From contig NZ_JAQBNR010000068.1 in assembly GCF_028288465.1 (NCBI RefSeq), forward strand, positions 95,962 through 159,961: 64,000 bases of DNA, in the 5' to 3' direction. The translations under genes were made by a program, and so were the position numbers. Shown in pieces: positions 19,440 through 28,774 of this stretch. Origin of the DNA: Ferruginibacter sp. Lineage in GTDB: Bacteria; Bacteroidota; Bacteroidia; Chitinophagales; Chitinophagaceae. The notes under the pieces are model-generated. The model was given only the letters and a program-made list of their open reading frames with translations, did no database searches and had not been told where the DNA came from. Numbering within the stretch: the stretch's first letter is position 1; each line of letters opens with the position of its first letter.

Positions 19440-20567
19440 TTGATAACCATCTTCATTACTATACCCTGGTTTCATCCCGCTTACAAAGCAGGAGGTCCGG
19501 TACAGTCTGTTGCAAACCTTGTTAACGAATACGCTGCCCCTGGTATAAAATTCTATATTTACTGCGGCAACACAGATCTTGATGGCAATGTACTAAACGG
19601 AGTTGCTTTTGATGAATGGGTTAGTTACAATCAGCATACTCAGGTTTGGTATACATCATCTAAAAAGCGGGAAATAATACAACTGCTGGTTGACCAGGTG
19701 AAACCGGATATGCTGTTCATTAATGGAATATACGGCGTGCATTTTACTATGGTACCATTGCTTTTTTGTAAGGCACCCCGTAAAATAATTTCTGTGCGGG
19801 GGATGTTGCATTCCGGAGCTTTGAACCAGAAAGCATTGAAGAAAAAGGCGTGGCTGCTGGGCTGGAAGTTGTTGGGTATTCACCGCAGGTACCAGTTTCA
19901 CGCAACCAACGAAGAGGAGAAAGGGTTTATACAAAAACAGTTTGGAAATAAGACTAAAATATTTATAGCCGAAAATTTCCCAAGATCATTTAATCTGAAG
20001 ACTCCTGCGAAAAAAGAGGTTGGCCATTTAACCCTCGTGTCAGTTGGCATTGTCAGTGCCATGAAAAATTACCTGTTGGTATTACAAGCAATGGCAGCTT
20101 GTAAAGTAGCTATTGAATACCACATTTATGGGTCAGTTAAAGATGAATTGTATTGGCAAAGTTGTTTGAATGTAATAAACAGGTTACCAGCAAACATCAA
20201 AGTGCTTCATAAAGGAGATATACAGCCGTCAAAAGTGGAGGCTATGTTATCGGCCTACCAGGTATTCATTCTACCAAGTAAGAGCGAAAATTTCGGTCAT
20301 GCGATTTATGAAGCGCTTAGTTCAGGCACACCGGTCATTACCAGTCACAATACCCCCTGGAATGGCCTTGAAGCTGCGATGGCGGGTAAAAATGTTTCCC
20401 TGGAAATTGAACCAATTACCAATGCCATCAATTTTTTTGCAGCATTGAATAATAAGGAGTATCAGCAATGGTCCACTGGTTCGGCAGTATATGCTGCAAA
20501 AGCAATTGATCTTGACAAAATACAGGAAGCGTATTCCATCATGTTTCAGCAAGGAACTGATGTTTAG
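19440..20567 (+). CDS. Family 4 glycosyltransferase, TTG start
   Basis: Protein of 375 aa. TTG at 19440 starts MITIFITIPWFHPAYKAGGP, a common N-terminus of GT4 enzymes (the AGGPVQSV loop binds donor phosphate). The C-domain contains LTLVSVGIVSAMKNYLLVLQ, YHIYGSV and the EX7E-type SENFGHAIYEALSSGTPVIT. No ATG lies close enough to preserve the first strand, so the rare start is accepted. Related Bacteroidota enzymes sit beside exosortase genes, and here the exosortase is 0.8 kb downstream. Donor unknown. Confidence 0.85.
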   Translation: MITIFITIPWFHPAYKAGGPVQSVANLVNEYAAPGIKFYIYCGNTDLDGNVLNGVAFDEWVSYNQHTQVWYTSSKKREIIQLLVDQVKPDMLFINGIYGVHFTMVPLLFCKAPRKIISVRGMLHSGALNQKALKKKAWLLGWKLLGIHRRYQFHATNEEEKGFIQKQFGNKTKIFIAENFPRSFNLKTPAKKEVGHLTLVSVGIVSAMKNYLLVLQAMAACKVAIEYHIYGSVKDELYWQSCLNVINRLPANIKVLHKGDIQPSKVEAMLSAYQVFILPSKSENFGHAIYEALSSGTPVITSHNTPWNGLEAAMAGKNVSLEIEPITNAINFFAALNNKEYQQWSTGSAVYAAKAIDLDKIQEAYSIMFQQGTDV

Positions 20568-20639
20568 TTCGGTGAACAGTGAGGGACAATAGTGAATGGT
20601 CAAAACAAAAACAATCAGTGGTCGGTACACCGGTGAAGC

Positions 20640-21344
20640 ATGAGTAAATTAACAAAAAAGATGCTTGCTGCTTTTGGTAAAACTGCCATTGGACGAACCT
20701 TCAATAATATCCGTTTCAAAAATAAATTTGTCAATGCAGCCGGTTATTGGGAAAAAAGGTATTTCAATCAAGGCACATCCGGTAACGGGTCTTATGGCGA
20801 CAGTGCTGTTTATAAAGCGAACATCATTAACCAATTTATAAGCGAACATCATATTGAACAGGTGACTGATTTTGGTTGTGGCGATGGCAACCAGTTACAG
20901 TACTTTCAATTTCCGCGTTATATCGGGCTGGATGTTTCTGCAACAGCTTTAAAAAAATGTACCGATCTTTTCAAGGCTGATTCCACTAAAACATTTGTTC
21001 TATATAATCCGGGTGTTTTTCTAAGCCAGCTAGACTTATTCAGGTCTGAATTGGTGTTATCATTGGATGTAATTTATCATCTGGTTGAAGCAAAGGTTTT
21101 TGAAGAATATATGCACCACCTGTTTGCATGTTCAACAAGGTTTGTAATTATTTACGCCTGGGATGTAAAAGGCAAACAAAACTTTCACGTAAAGCACCAG
21201 GAATTTACAAAATGGATATCGAAACATCAAACAGCTTGGTTCTTAAAACAGAAAATTGAACCCCTCCACTTGCCGGGCGCATGTGATTTTTTTATTTACG
21301 AAAAATGTTCTGATACAAGTTCAACAGGATTAAATCATTTATAA
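20640..21344 (+). CDS. Class I SAM-dependent methyltransferase
   Basis: Protein of 234 aa. YWEKRYFNQGTSGNGSYGD at about residues 36-54 precedes motif I, VTDFGCGDGNQLQYF (about 79-93), and YIGLDVSATALKKC for motif II. LSLDVIYHLVE is the post-motif of small-molecule methyltransferases. It differs from the FkbM group and resembles methyltransferases that act on polysaccharide ends or small sugars. It is separated by 72 nt from the preceding GT4 and by 4 nt from the exosortase gene, so it is likely co-transcribed with it. Confidence 0.8.
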   Translation: MSKLTKKMLAAFGKTAIGRTFNNIRFKNKFVNAAGYWEKRYFNQGTSGNGSYGDSAVYKANIINQFISEHHIEQVTDFGCGDGNQLQYFQFPRYIGLDVSATALKKCTDLFKADSTKTFVLYNPGVFLSQLDLFRSELVLSLDVIYHLVEAKVFEEYMHHLFACSTRFVIIYAWDVKGKQNFHVKHQEFTKWISKHQTAWFLKQKIEPLHLPGACDFFIYEKCSDTSSTGLNHL

Positions 21345-21348
21345 GAAC

Positions 21349-21945
21349 ATGGTGCTGATAAGGGATAAAAGTTTTCTAAGGTATGCAGCCAAATTCCTGG
21401 TCGCTTTCTGTATTTTATATTATGGAACCATTGCTGTTATAGGGTTGGCCACTCCCGGCAATCATTACATTCCTCTTATTGATCACTATTTTGCTTATTA
21501 CCGTTGGCTGCGGGAGTCTCTTTTATACGGTTCAAAATTTTTATCAAAGTTGTCCGGCTATACAGTTGATATTTTACCCCCAAATTATCTTTTCATAAGA
21601 GGTGGCAAAGGAGTCATGATTGCTTATGATTGTCTAGGCTATGGCGTAATCAGTTTTTGGATCGCTTTTGTTTTTGCCAACAGCTCAGGTGTAAAGACAA
21701 AATTAGCCTGGATGCTGTCAGGCACTGCAGCCTTATGGCTGATAAACGTTGCCAGGATAACTGCGTTTTTAATTGCCCACAACCACAACTGGCCAATGCC
21801 CCTTGGCTTGGATCACCATACCTGGTTTAACATCGCCTCCTACGTGCTGATATTTTGCATGATCTGGTTTTATGACAAAAAGAATAATACTACCAACAAT
21901 ATTACCTCCCAAAATTTAACTGAAGCTACTAACCCGGATAAATAA
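21349..21945 (+). CDS. Exosortase/archaeosortase-family integral membrane protein
   Basis: Protein of 198 aa with about five membrane segments. The family's catalytic trio is present: Cys95 in AYDCLGYG, Arg136 in LINVARITAF and a histidine at 156/157 in LDHHTWFN. This C/R/H pattern (PF09721 type) defines membrane cysteine proteases/transpeptidases that recognise a C-terminal sorting signal, cleave it and attach the protein to a surface glycan or lipid. It lies directly between a methyltransferase and a carbamoyltransferase. No protein with a recognisable exosortase sorting tail is seen in the window. Exact subclass (for example the Bacteroidota XrtY type) cannot be decided by eye. Confidence 0.88.
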   Translation: MVLIRDKSFLRYAAKFLVAFCILYYGTIAVIGLATPGNHYIPLIDHYFAYYRWLRESLLYGSKFLSKLSGYTVDILPPNYLFIRGGKGVMIAYDCLGYGVISFWIAFVFANSSGVKTKLAWMLSGTAALWLINVARITAFLIAHNHNWPMPLGLDHHTWFNIASYVLIFCMIWFYDKKNNTTNNITSQNLTEATNPDK

Positions 21946-21950
21946 ATTAA

Positions 21951-23681
21951 ATGATCATTATCGGAATCAACGCTTACCATGCGGATGCATCGGCGGCCAT
22001 TTTTGTAAACGGCCAACTGATTGCAGCCATCGAAGAAGAGCGGTTTACAAGAGTAAAACATTGGGCCGGCTTTCCGGCATTATCTATACAATTTTGCTTA
22101 CAGGAAGCAGGCATCGGGTTCGACCAGGTCAATTATTTTGCCATCGGCCGTGACCCCAAAGCCAAGTTGTTGAAAAAGTTACTGTACCTGGCGAAGCATC
22201 CTTCGGGTAGTATTGGTGTGGTTAAAGACCGTTTTGCCAACAGCAAAAAAGTAGCTTCAATCGAAACAGAACTGGCCAGTATTTCAGGCAAGCCGGAAGC
22301 CTTTTTTGCCGGAAAGATCAGGCAGGTAGAGCATCACCGCAGTCATATAGCCTCCGCTTTTTTTGCATCACCCTTTGATAAAGCAGCCTGCTGCAGCATT
22401 GATGGGTCAGGCGATTTTACCACCACTATGATCGGCACCGGTAATGGCAATGATATTACCATATTGGATTCTGTAGACTTTCCGCATTCGCTGGGTATTT
22501 TTTATACCGCTTTTACGCAACTGCTCGGCTTTCCGCATTATGGTGATGAGTATAAGGTAATGGGCATGGCGCCGTATGGGCAACCGTTACACACGGAACA
22601 ATTAACAAAAGTAATTCAGCTTACAGATAATGGTTTATTTAAACTTGACCTTAGTTATTTCAGGAGCGCTGTACAGGGTGTGATTAGTTATGGAGATAAT
22701 AACGTGCCGGTAGTAGCGTCCATGTACAGCGAAAAAATGGTGGATTTGTTTGGCGAGCCACGTAAGCCGGAGGAGCCGCTGACACAATATCATAAAGACC
22801 TGGCCGCTTCGGTACAACGGACTACCGAAACAGTGATTTTTCATATCCTGGAAAGCCTGCACAAAAGAACTGGTTTGGAGAACGTATGTATTGCCGGGGG
22901 AGTTGCACAAAACAGTGTGGCCAACGGAAAGATTACCAGCAATACCGGTTTCAAAAACGTGTACATTCCTTCGGCAGGTCATGATGCCGGTATTTCGATG
23001 GGTGCTGCCTTGTATGTACAGCACCAGCTGGAAAAAATGTCCCGGCAACCCGCCATTATGAGCGCCTACACCGGCAGCCATTTTACCAACGAACAGATTA
23101 AACAGTTATTAACCGGCAGGGGGATTGCTTTTACAGAATACTCTGATGCTGACCTCTATGACACCATCTCCAACTGCCTGGTTAACGGCGGGGTAGTAGG
23201 GTGGTTTAGCGGCCGGGCAGAATTTGGACCGAGGGCACTTGGAGGACGGTCGATTATTGCGGACCCCCGCAGGGCTGACGCCAAAGCGATACTGAACACC
23301 AAAATAAAACGCAGGGAAAGTTTTCGCCCGTTTGCACCCTCCATTCTAAAAGAGTATGTAGCTGAGTTTTTTGAAAAAACAGAAGAAGTGCCTTTTATGG
23401 AAAAAGTGTTCCGTATAAAAACAGACAAACAATCCCTCATACCCGCGGTTACGCATGCGGATGGTACGGGCAGGTTGCAGACTGTAGATAAAAATATCAG
23501 TCCACGCTATTACGCCCTCATTGAAGCCTTCCGGCAAAAAACGGGCATCCCCATTTTATTGAATACTTCTTTTAACGAAAACGAACCGATTGTAAATCAA
23601 CCGGAAGAGGCGTTGAATTGTTACCTTAGAACCAGTATGGATATGCTGGTGATGGAGAATATTATTGTGAATTCGAGGTAG
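21951..23681 (+). CDS. NodU/CmcH-type O-carbamoyltransferase
   Basis: Protein of 576 aa, normal length for the family. The N-terminal kinase-like (TsaD/Kae1-related) domain starts GINAYHADASAAIFVNGQLI and has VEHHRSHIASAFFASPFD with the metal-binding histidines and CSIDGSGDFTTT. The C-terminal YrdC-like domain contains GWFSGRAEFGPRALGGRSI and RRESFRPFAPSIL. Such enzymes form carbamoyl-adenylate from carbamoyl phosphate and ATP and transfer the carbamoyl group to a sugar hydroxyl. The gene starts 6 nt after the exosortase stop. It is visibly more GC-rich than the genes before 21 kb. Confidence 0.93.
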   Translation: MIIIGINAYHADASAAIFVNGQLIAAIEEERFTRVKHWAGFPALSIQFCLQEAGIGFDQVNYFAIGRDPKAKLLKKLLYLAKHPSGSIGVVKDRFANSKKVASIETELASISGKPEAFFAGKIRQVEHHRSHIASAFFASPFDKAACCSIDGSGDFTTTMIGTGNGNDITILDSVDFPHSLGIFYTAFTQLLGFPHYGDEYKVMGMAPYGQPLHTEQLTKVIQLTDNGLFKLDLSYFRSAVQGVISYGDNNVPVVASMYSEKMVDLFGEPRKPEEPLTQYHKDLAASVQRTTETVIFHILESLHKRTGLENVCIAGGVAQNSVANGKITSNTGFKNVYIPSAGHDAGISMGAALYVQHQLEKMSRQPAIMSAYTGSHFTNEQIKQLLTGRGIAFTEYSDADLYDTISNCLVNGGVVGWFSGRAEFGPRALGGRSIIADPRRADAKAILNTKIKRRESFRPFAPSILKEYVAEFFEKTEEVPFMEKVFRIKTDKQSLIPAVTHADGTGRLQTVDKNISPRYYALIEAFRQKTGIPILLNTSFNENEPIVNQPEEALNCYLRTSMDMLVMENIIVNSR

Positions 23682-23734
23682 GAGGCAGTTTTCTTTTCAT
23701 TGTTAGGTTCGCAGTTGTCTTATTTAATCGCAGA

Positions 23735-24610
23735 CCTCTCTTTACTTTTTTTGTCTTGGACACAAAAAAAGTAACAAAAAAAAGTCAAGGCAGCAACGAA
23801 TACAGCCCGTTGCTGCCGTGTAGCTTTGTTGAGCTCTTGTGCATAGTAGTTTCAGCTTTGGTAATTCTATTGTTAGGATTGTTACAGCCCGGGTATAGAT
23901 AACTGTTTTTCTGTTTATTGGTGCAAGTTCTGCGTGTTGTGTGTAGGTCAGCAGTTCTTTTATTTAACCATTCTTTGCTTTTTTTGTCTTGACACAAAAA
24001 AAGTAACAAAAAAAGTCAAGGCAGCAACGAATACCGCCCGTTGCTGCCGTATAGCTTTGTTGAACTTTTGTGTGTGGTAATTTCAGCTTGGTAATTCTAT
24101 TGTTAGGGTTGTTACAGCCCAGGTGTAGATAACTGTTTTCTGTTTATTATTTCAGTTTTATGCATTGTTTTCAGGTCAACAACTCTTTTCTTTAATTGCA
24201 GACTAGTCTTTACTTTTTTTGTCTTGACACAAAAAAAGTAACAAAAAAAAGTCAAGGCAGCAACGAATACAGCCCGTTGCTGCCGTATAGCTTTGTTGAA
24301 CTTTTGTGCATGGTGATTTCAGCTTTGGTAATTCTATTGTTAGGATTGTTACAGCCCGGGTATAGATAACTGTTTTTCTGTTTATTGGTGCAAGTTCTGC
24401 GTGTTGTGTGTAGGTCAGCAGTTCTTTTATTTAACCGCAGACCATTCTTTCCTTTTTTTATCTTGACATAAAAAGAGGAACAAAAAAAGTCACGTCAGCA
24501 AGGAATACAGCCCGTTGCTGACGTATAGCTTTATTGAGCTCTTGTGCATAGTAATTTCGGCTTGGGTAATTCTACTCTTAGTTTTGTTACAGCCGGAGTA
24601 TAAATAAACT
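23735..24610 (+). repeat. Array of four ~235 bp intergenic repeats (copies 1-4)
   Basis: Cores begin near 23740, 23973, 24208 and 24446, so the period is 233-238 bp. Each has an A/T inverted repeat (ACTTTTTTTGT then ACAAAAAAAGT), a hairpin GGCAGCAACG ... CGTTGCTGCC (copy 1: 23789-23798 with 23808-23817), and a tail ending in TATAGATAA or TATAAATAA. Copy 4 has different arms (CGTCAGCAA and TTGCTGACG) that still pair. All copies have the same orientation. Read on the - strand, the hairpin is followed by TTGACTTTTTTTT, like an intrinsic terminator. No convincing gene lies here. Confidence 0.93.
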
Positions 24611-24714
24611 CTTGCTGATTTATTGGTAGAAGTGCCAGGAGGAAAAAATCGGCTCCTGGCAAGCGGAGCCACCCCAATCAAACGCGGTTGATAAACTAAT
24701 AAGCTGCAAATCGT

Positions 24715-24756
24715 CCTTCTCCTTCAGGAGAAGGTGCCCCGCGGGCGGATGAGGTT
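24715..24756. repeat. REP-like palindrome
   Basis: CCTTCTCC, loop TTCA, GGAGAAGG (24715-24734) is a perfect 8 bp hairpin, followed by a GC-rich GCCCCGCGGGCGGATGAGG. The combination resembles dispersed extragenic palindromes common in bacterial genomes. Its GC content contrasts with the surroundings. Confidence 0.55.
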
Positions 24757-25035
24757 GCAACGCCAGTTGAAACCCTGCAGAATTTGTAAAAATTCCATTA
24801 TGGACAGTTTTCATGCAAGTCTGTGAAATACCATCGCTGCCCTGGTAAAAGAAAGGAATACAATCTTTACATGAAGCTGAAATTTGTGTTTGAATGATGC
24901 AGTGTAGTGTAAGTCGCACTTATACAATTCCATCTCATGAACTACTCAGCATTTCTTCCGGTGCTTCGCTAACATGCATATTATATTGCTTTAAATATTT
25001 GTATCGATAAATAAATGTTTTCTCTGCCTATTGTT

Positions 25036-25043
25036 TAAATTTG
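25036..25043 (+). promoter_or_regulatory. Possible -7 promoter element for the GT2/phosphatase genes
   Basis: TAAATTTG matches the Bacteroidota -7 consensus TAnnTTTG, 46 nt before the ATG at 25089. The -33 element is weak, so the call is tentative. Confidence 0.35.
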
Positions 25044-25088
25044 GTGACAAATTAAAATTTATCTCTTATTAAAGAGGGTAAATCTGCA

Positions 25089-25856
25089 ATGAAAGTCACA
25101 CTGCTTACAGTAACGTATAATTCTGAAAACTACCTGGAAGAATGTATCAATTCTGTCATAGGACAAACACATCCCGACATTGAACATATTATTGTAGATG
25201 CAGCTTCAACCGATGGCACACTGGAAATTATCCGGAAATACAATGGCCACATTGCGCAATGGGTTTCTGAAAAAGACAATGGTATGTATGATGCCATCAA
25301 CAAGGGAATTACAATGGCTACCGGTGGTATCATTGGTATACTCAACAGTGACGACAAACTGGCGGCGCCTGACGTGATAAGTGATATTGTTCATTGTTTT
25401 ACTGATCAGCACGTGGATGCGGTATATGGTGACCTGGTATATGTAGAAAAAAAGAACACCTCCCGCGTGCTGCGGTACTGGAAAGGGTTTAGTTATAAAC
25501 GATACCGGTTTAATTATGGCTGGATGCCGGCACATCCCACTTTTTATGTACGAACGAGCCTGATTGCAGACCTTGGAGGATATGAATCGCATTATTATAC
25601 GGCAGCAGATTATGAATTTATGGCCCGCTACCTGTACCGGTTTCGTATTAATGCCCGGTACCTGCCCAAACTGATTGTAAAGATGCGGAGCGGAGGGCAA
25701 AGCAATAAAACCCTTGCCATCCGGCTGAGGGCCAACAGGCGGGATTACCTGGCCATGAAAAAAAATAAAATACCTTTTCCTTTAACGGCGTCTATTTTAA
25801 AACCGATCATCAAACTGCACCAGTATTATTATACTTTTTTTCGTAAAAATATTTAG
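25089..25856 (+). CDS. Family 2 glycosyltransferase (WcaA-like)
   Basis: Protein of 255 aa. KVTLLTVTYNSENYLEEC, IIVDAASTDGT (about 34-44), EKDNGMYDAINKGI (61-74) and LNSDD (85-89) mark the GT-A domain. HPTFYVRTSLIADLGGYE is the acceptor-side block. It resembles the gene at 2232 in motif variant but is more GC-rich and lies alone between repeat arrays with a phosphatase and an exporter gene. It is 30 nt ahead of the phosphatase gene. Likely cytosolic sugar transferase; donor unknown. Confidence 0.9.
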   Translation: MKVTLLTVTYNSENYLEECINSVIGQTHPDIEHIIVDAASTDGTLEIIRKYNGHIAQWVSEKDNGMYDAINKGITMATGGIIGILNSDDKLAAPDVISDIVHCFTDQHVDAVYGDLVYVEKKNTSRVLRYWKGFSYKRYRFNYGWMPAHPTFYVRTSLIADLGGYESHYYTAADYEFMARYLYRFRINARYLPKLIVKMRSGGQSNKTLAIRLRANRRDYLAMKKNKIPFPLTASILKPIIKLHQYYYTFFRKNI

Positions 25857-25886
25857 TCACGTTTTTTCTGATTCTCTTTCTATACT

Positions 25887-26630
25887 ATGTTCGATTTTTT
25901 TAAGTCTGCCAATAAGCGTACTGTTTATGACACGCTGCCTTTTACAACAGACATCCATTCCCATATTCTGCCGGGCATTGATGACGGATCTCCGGATATC
26001 GATACATCGCTGCAACTGGTAAGGGGTATTTATGAGCTGGGCATCAGGGAAACGGTGGCGACGCCGCACGTTATTTGCGATTTATACCGCAATACGCCCG
26101 ACACGATTCACAATGCGCTTGCACAATTGACTGCGGCCTGTGCCCGCAACAGCATGGATATAAAAATAACCGCTGCGGCCGAATACATGCTGGATGATTA
26201 TTTTGTGCAATTGTTAAAAGGCCCGGCACCGCTGCTCACCATTTATAACAATATTATTTTAACCGAGCAACCTTTTGCATCGCCATCACCCAACGTTCAC
26301 CGTATTGCCTTTGAAATTGTTACCTCGGGCTATCGCCCCATTATGGCGCATCCGGAGCGGTATCATTTTTACCATGATGATTACAGTGCTTATGGCACGC
26401 TAAAAGACATTGGCTTTTTATTACAGGTAAACCTGCTGTCCCTCACCGGGTATTACGGCAAACCGGTGGCTAAAGCAGCCAGGTACCTTGTTGAAAATAA
26501 CCTGGCCGACCTGGTAGGTACTGATATGCACCATACACGTCACCTGGATATGCTGAAAGACAAAAAGAACCTGCAAACACTGAATGAACTGTTGGGTAAA
26601 AAGAAGTGGAATAACCTGGCGGAGATATGA
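25887..26630 (+). CDS. CpsB/YwqE-type PHP tyrosine-protein phosphatase
   Basis: Protein of 247 aa. The PHP-fold metal ligands appear in order: DIHSHILPGIDDGS at about residues 22-35 (HxH), TVATPHV near 57-63, AAEYMLDD near 97-104, IMAHPERY near 151-158 and GTDMHHTRHLD near 211-221. This is the standard CpsB/Wzb-like manganese-dependent phosphatase of Gram-positive bacteria and Bacteroidota. It dephosphorylates the tyrosine-rich tail of a BY-kinase; the Wzc-like protein at 31756 has such a tail. The two genes are 5 kb apart with repeats and a promoter between, so regulation may be separate. Confidence 0.92.
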   Translation: MFDFFKSANKRTVYDTLPFTTDIHSHILPGIDDGSPDIDTSLQLVRGIYELGIRETVATPHVICDLYRNTPDTIHNALAQLTAACARNSMDIKITAAAEYMLDDYFVQLLKGPAPLLTIYNNIILTEQPFASPSPNVHRIAFEIVTSGYRPIMAHPERYHFYHDDYSAYGTLKDIGFLLQVNLLSLTGYYGKPVAKAARYLVENNLADLVGTDMHHTRHLDMLKDKKNLQTLNELLGKKKWNNLAEI

Positions 26631-26641
26631 GGATGGGCAAT

Positions 26642-26772
26642 GGTGAATAGTGAATGGTCAATAGGCAATGGTCAATAGGCAATAGGCAATGGTCAATAGG
26701 CAATAGTCAATAGACAATAGACTATCGACCAGTGGGCACTCACCATTCACTATTGACCATTGACTATTCACC
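26642..26772. repeat. Long imperfect inverted repeat built of short GGTCAATAG-type direct repeats
   Basis: The left arm (26642-26674) and right arm (26740-26772) match in 29 of 33 positions when one is reverse-complemented. Between them the motif CAATAGGCAATGG or CAATAGTCAATAG repeats several times. It fills most of the 195 nt between the phosphatase and ABC transporter genes and could form a long hairpin in RNA. There is no clear U-run after it, so it is not a standard terminator. A related segment (CAATAGTGAATGGTCAA) occurs at about 20591-20607. Confidence 0.85.
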
Positions 26773-26825
26773 ACTCGCCACTCACCACTCACAATTTTCC
26801 GTCCCGTTTTCTTTAATTTTACACA

Positions 26826-28649
26826 ATGAAATACCTGGCATCTCTTAATCCGTATTTTTGGAAATACCGTGTGCGGCTACTACTGGGCATCTTGTTTATT
26901 ATCCTCAGTAACTATTTTAAAATACTCGCCCCCCAGCTTACCGGGTATGTGGTAAATACAGTAGTGCAAAAAGCGGGTGGTGAGGCGGCACGTCTTGCCG
27001 GGGAGCAAAAAAAATACGATTTCATTGTATATAAAATCATCACAGTACTTGATTCAAAGAGTTTTGGACAACAATTTTTATGGTGCGGTATCACCTTACT
27101 GGTAATGGCCATCATCAGTGGTGTGTTTATGTTTTTTATGCGGCAAACCATCATCGTAATGAGCAGGCTGATTGAGTATGACCAGAAGAACCAGGTGTTT
27201 ACCCATTACCAGCAACTGGACAGCAGTTTTTATAAAACCCACAGCACGGGCGACCTGATGAACCGTATATCTGAAGACGTAAGCAGGGTGAGAATGTATG
27301 TAGGCCCGGCCATTATGTATTTTATCAACCTGGCAGCGGTGCTGGGGTTCAGTATTTTTTTTATGCTGAAATCAAGCCCTAAATTAACGCTGGTTGCACT
27401 TTCGCCACTGCCCATACTGGCCATTACTATTTATTTTGTAAATACAATCATCCATAAAAAGAGCGAACGGATACAGGCGCTGTTAAGCGACCTTACCACC
27501 AATGCTCAGGAGTCTTACAGCGGCATCAGGGTGATTAAATCATTTGTACAGGAAAAAGCCATGCTTGGTTTCTTTGCCAAAAACAGTGAAGCATATAAAA
27601 AAAATGCGCTCAGCCTGGCCAAAACGGAAGCCATTTATTTTCCCAGTATGGCATTGCTGATTGGCGTGAGTACCTTGATCACTATCCTGGTAGGCGCGCT
27701 GGATGTGATCAAAGATCCTGCACATAACACGGTTGGTACCATCGCCGAATTTGTGATGTATATACAGATGCTTACTTTCCCCGTAAGCGCCATCGGCTGG
27801 ACGGCCAGTATGACGCAACGGGCAGCCGCATCCCAAAAACGCATCAACGAATTTTTAGACACGAAGGCTGATATACAATTACCTGGTAATGCAGCCCGGC
27901 CTCCGCTGAATACATCCATCCTGCTGGATAAGGTAAATTTCACTTACCAGCACACGGGCATTCAGGCGTTAAAAGATTTTTCACTGCGCATCAATGCCGG
28001 AGAAAAAATTGCCATCATTGGTAAAACAGGTTCCGGTAAATCTACCGTAGCACAATTGCTGCTGCGTATGTACGACGCCGACAGTGGCCTGATTACCTAT
28101 GGCGGGGTACCGATATCCCGGATAGATACAGCCTACCTGCGCAGCAATATCAGTTATGTGCCGCAGGATGTTTTTTTGTTCAGTGAAACCATTGAAAACA
28201 ATATCGGTTTTGGTGTAGCGGCTGCAACAAATCAGCAGGTTGTACAGGCAGCCCGCCAGGCACATATTGCAACAGAAATAGAACAGTTTCCGGCCGGATA
28301 CGAAACCATGATAGGGGAGCGGGGTGTAACCCTGAGTGGCGGGCAAAAACAACGGATATCCATCGCAAGGGCACTTATTAAAGATCCTTCCATTGTGATT
28401 TTTGATGACTGCCTCAGTGCCGTAGATGCTAAAACAGAAAAAGCGGTGCTCAACAACCTGAACATCTACCTCCGGGATAAAACGGCTATTATTATTACGC
28501 ACCGTATTTTTTCGCTCTTTGATTTTGATACAATCATTGTATTGGATGACGGCAGGATTGTGGAGCAGGGAAAGCATGAAACCTTGCTGCAGCAGAAAGG
28601 CTACTATGCAGAAATGTACGCCCGGCAACAGCAACAGGCACATCATTGA
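26826..28649 (+). CDS. MsbA-like ABC exporter (fused membrane and ATPase domains)
   Basis: Protein of 607 aa. Six membrane segments occupy about residues 15-330. The ATPase domain has Walker A GKTGSGKST (399-407), Q-loop VPQD (445-448), signature LSGGQ (503-507), Walker B IVIFDD (523-528) and H-loop ITHR (557-560). The residue after the Walker B aspartate is Asp528 rather than Glu, as in one half of some heterodimeric exporters, so it may have a partner or be less active alone. Cargo could be lipid, glycolipid or drug. It follows the phosphatase after a palindromic spacer and precedes repeat array 2. Confidence 0.92.
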   Translation: MKYLASLNPYFWKYRVRLLLGILFIILSNYFKILAPQLTGYVVNTVVQKAGGEAARLAGEQKKYDFIVYKIITVLDSKSFGQQFLWCGITLLVMAIISGVFMFFMRQTIIVMSRLIEYDQKNQVFTHYQQLDSSFYKTHSTGDLMNRISEDVSRVRMYVGPAIMYFINLAAVLGFSIFFMLKSSPKLTLVALSPLPILAITIYFVNTIIHKKSERIQALLSDLTTNAQESYSGIRVIKSFVQEKAMLGFFAKNSEAYKKNALSLAKTEAIYFPSMALLIGVSTLITILVGALDVIKDPAHNTVGTIAEFVMYIQMLTFPVSAIGWTASMTQRAAASQKRINEFLDTKADIQLPGNAARPPLNTSILLDKVNFTYQHTGIQALKDFSLRINAGEKIAIIGKTGSGKSTVAQLLLRMYDADSGLITYGGVPISRIDTAYLRSNISYVPQDVFLFSETIENNIGFGVAAATNQQVVQAARQAHIATEIEQFPAGYETMIGERGVTLSGGQKQRISIARALIKDPSIVIFDDCLSAVDAKTEKAVLNNLNIYLRDKTAIIITHRIFSLFDFDTIIVLDDGRIVEQGKHETLLQQKGYYAEMYARQQQQAHH

Positions 28650-28774
28650 TGCGTTGTTGTGATTGTGGAGACTGCATAAAATATTTAAATCGCAGATCTC
28701 TTAAGAATTACTGCCTCATTCTGTTTGTAAAGATTGAGCAGTCAGATCGCAGTTTCATTGAATTAATTGTTGTT

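Larger units (their letters stand above)
24608..25088. other. Gene-free spacer between repeat array 1 and the GT2 gene
   Basis: No gene is supported. A short REP-like palindrome lies at 24715-24756, and a TAAATTTG (25036-25043) fits the Bacteroidota -7 element upstream of the ATG at 25089. A good -33 element at the right distance is missing. The remaining sequence shows nothing recognisable. Confidence 0.6.

Noticed and set aside
23785..24681. Minus-strand frames of 74 and 63 codons that resemble each other
   Set aside because: They resemble each other only because they are antisense to the same repeat; no start context or homologue is recognised.
27981..28646. 221-codon minus-strand frame inside the ABC transporter gene
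   Set aside because: Composed of low-plausibility, Cys-rich sequence antisense to the conserved ATPase domain; a shadow frame.
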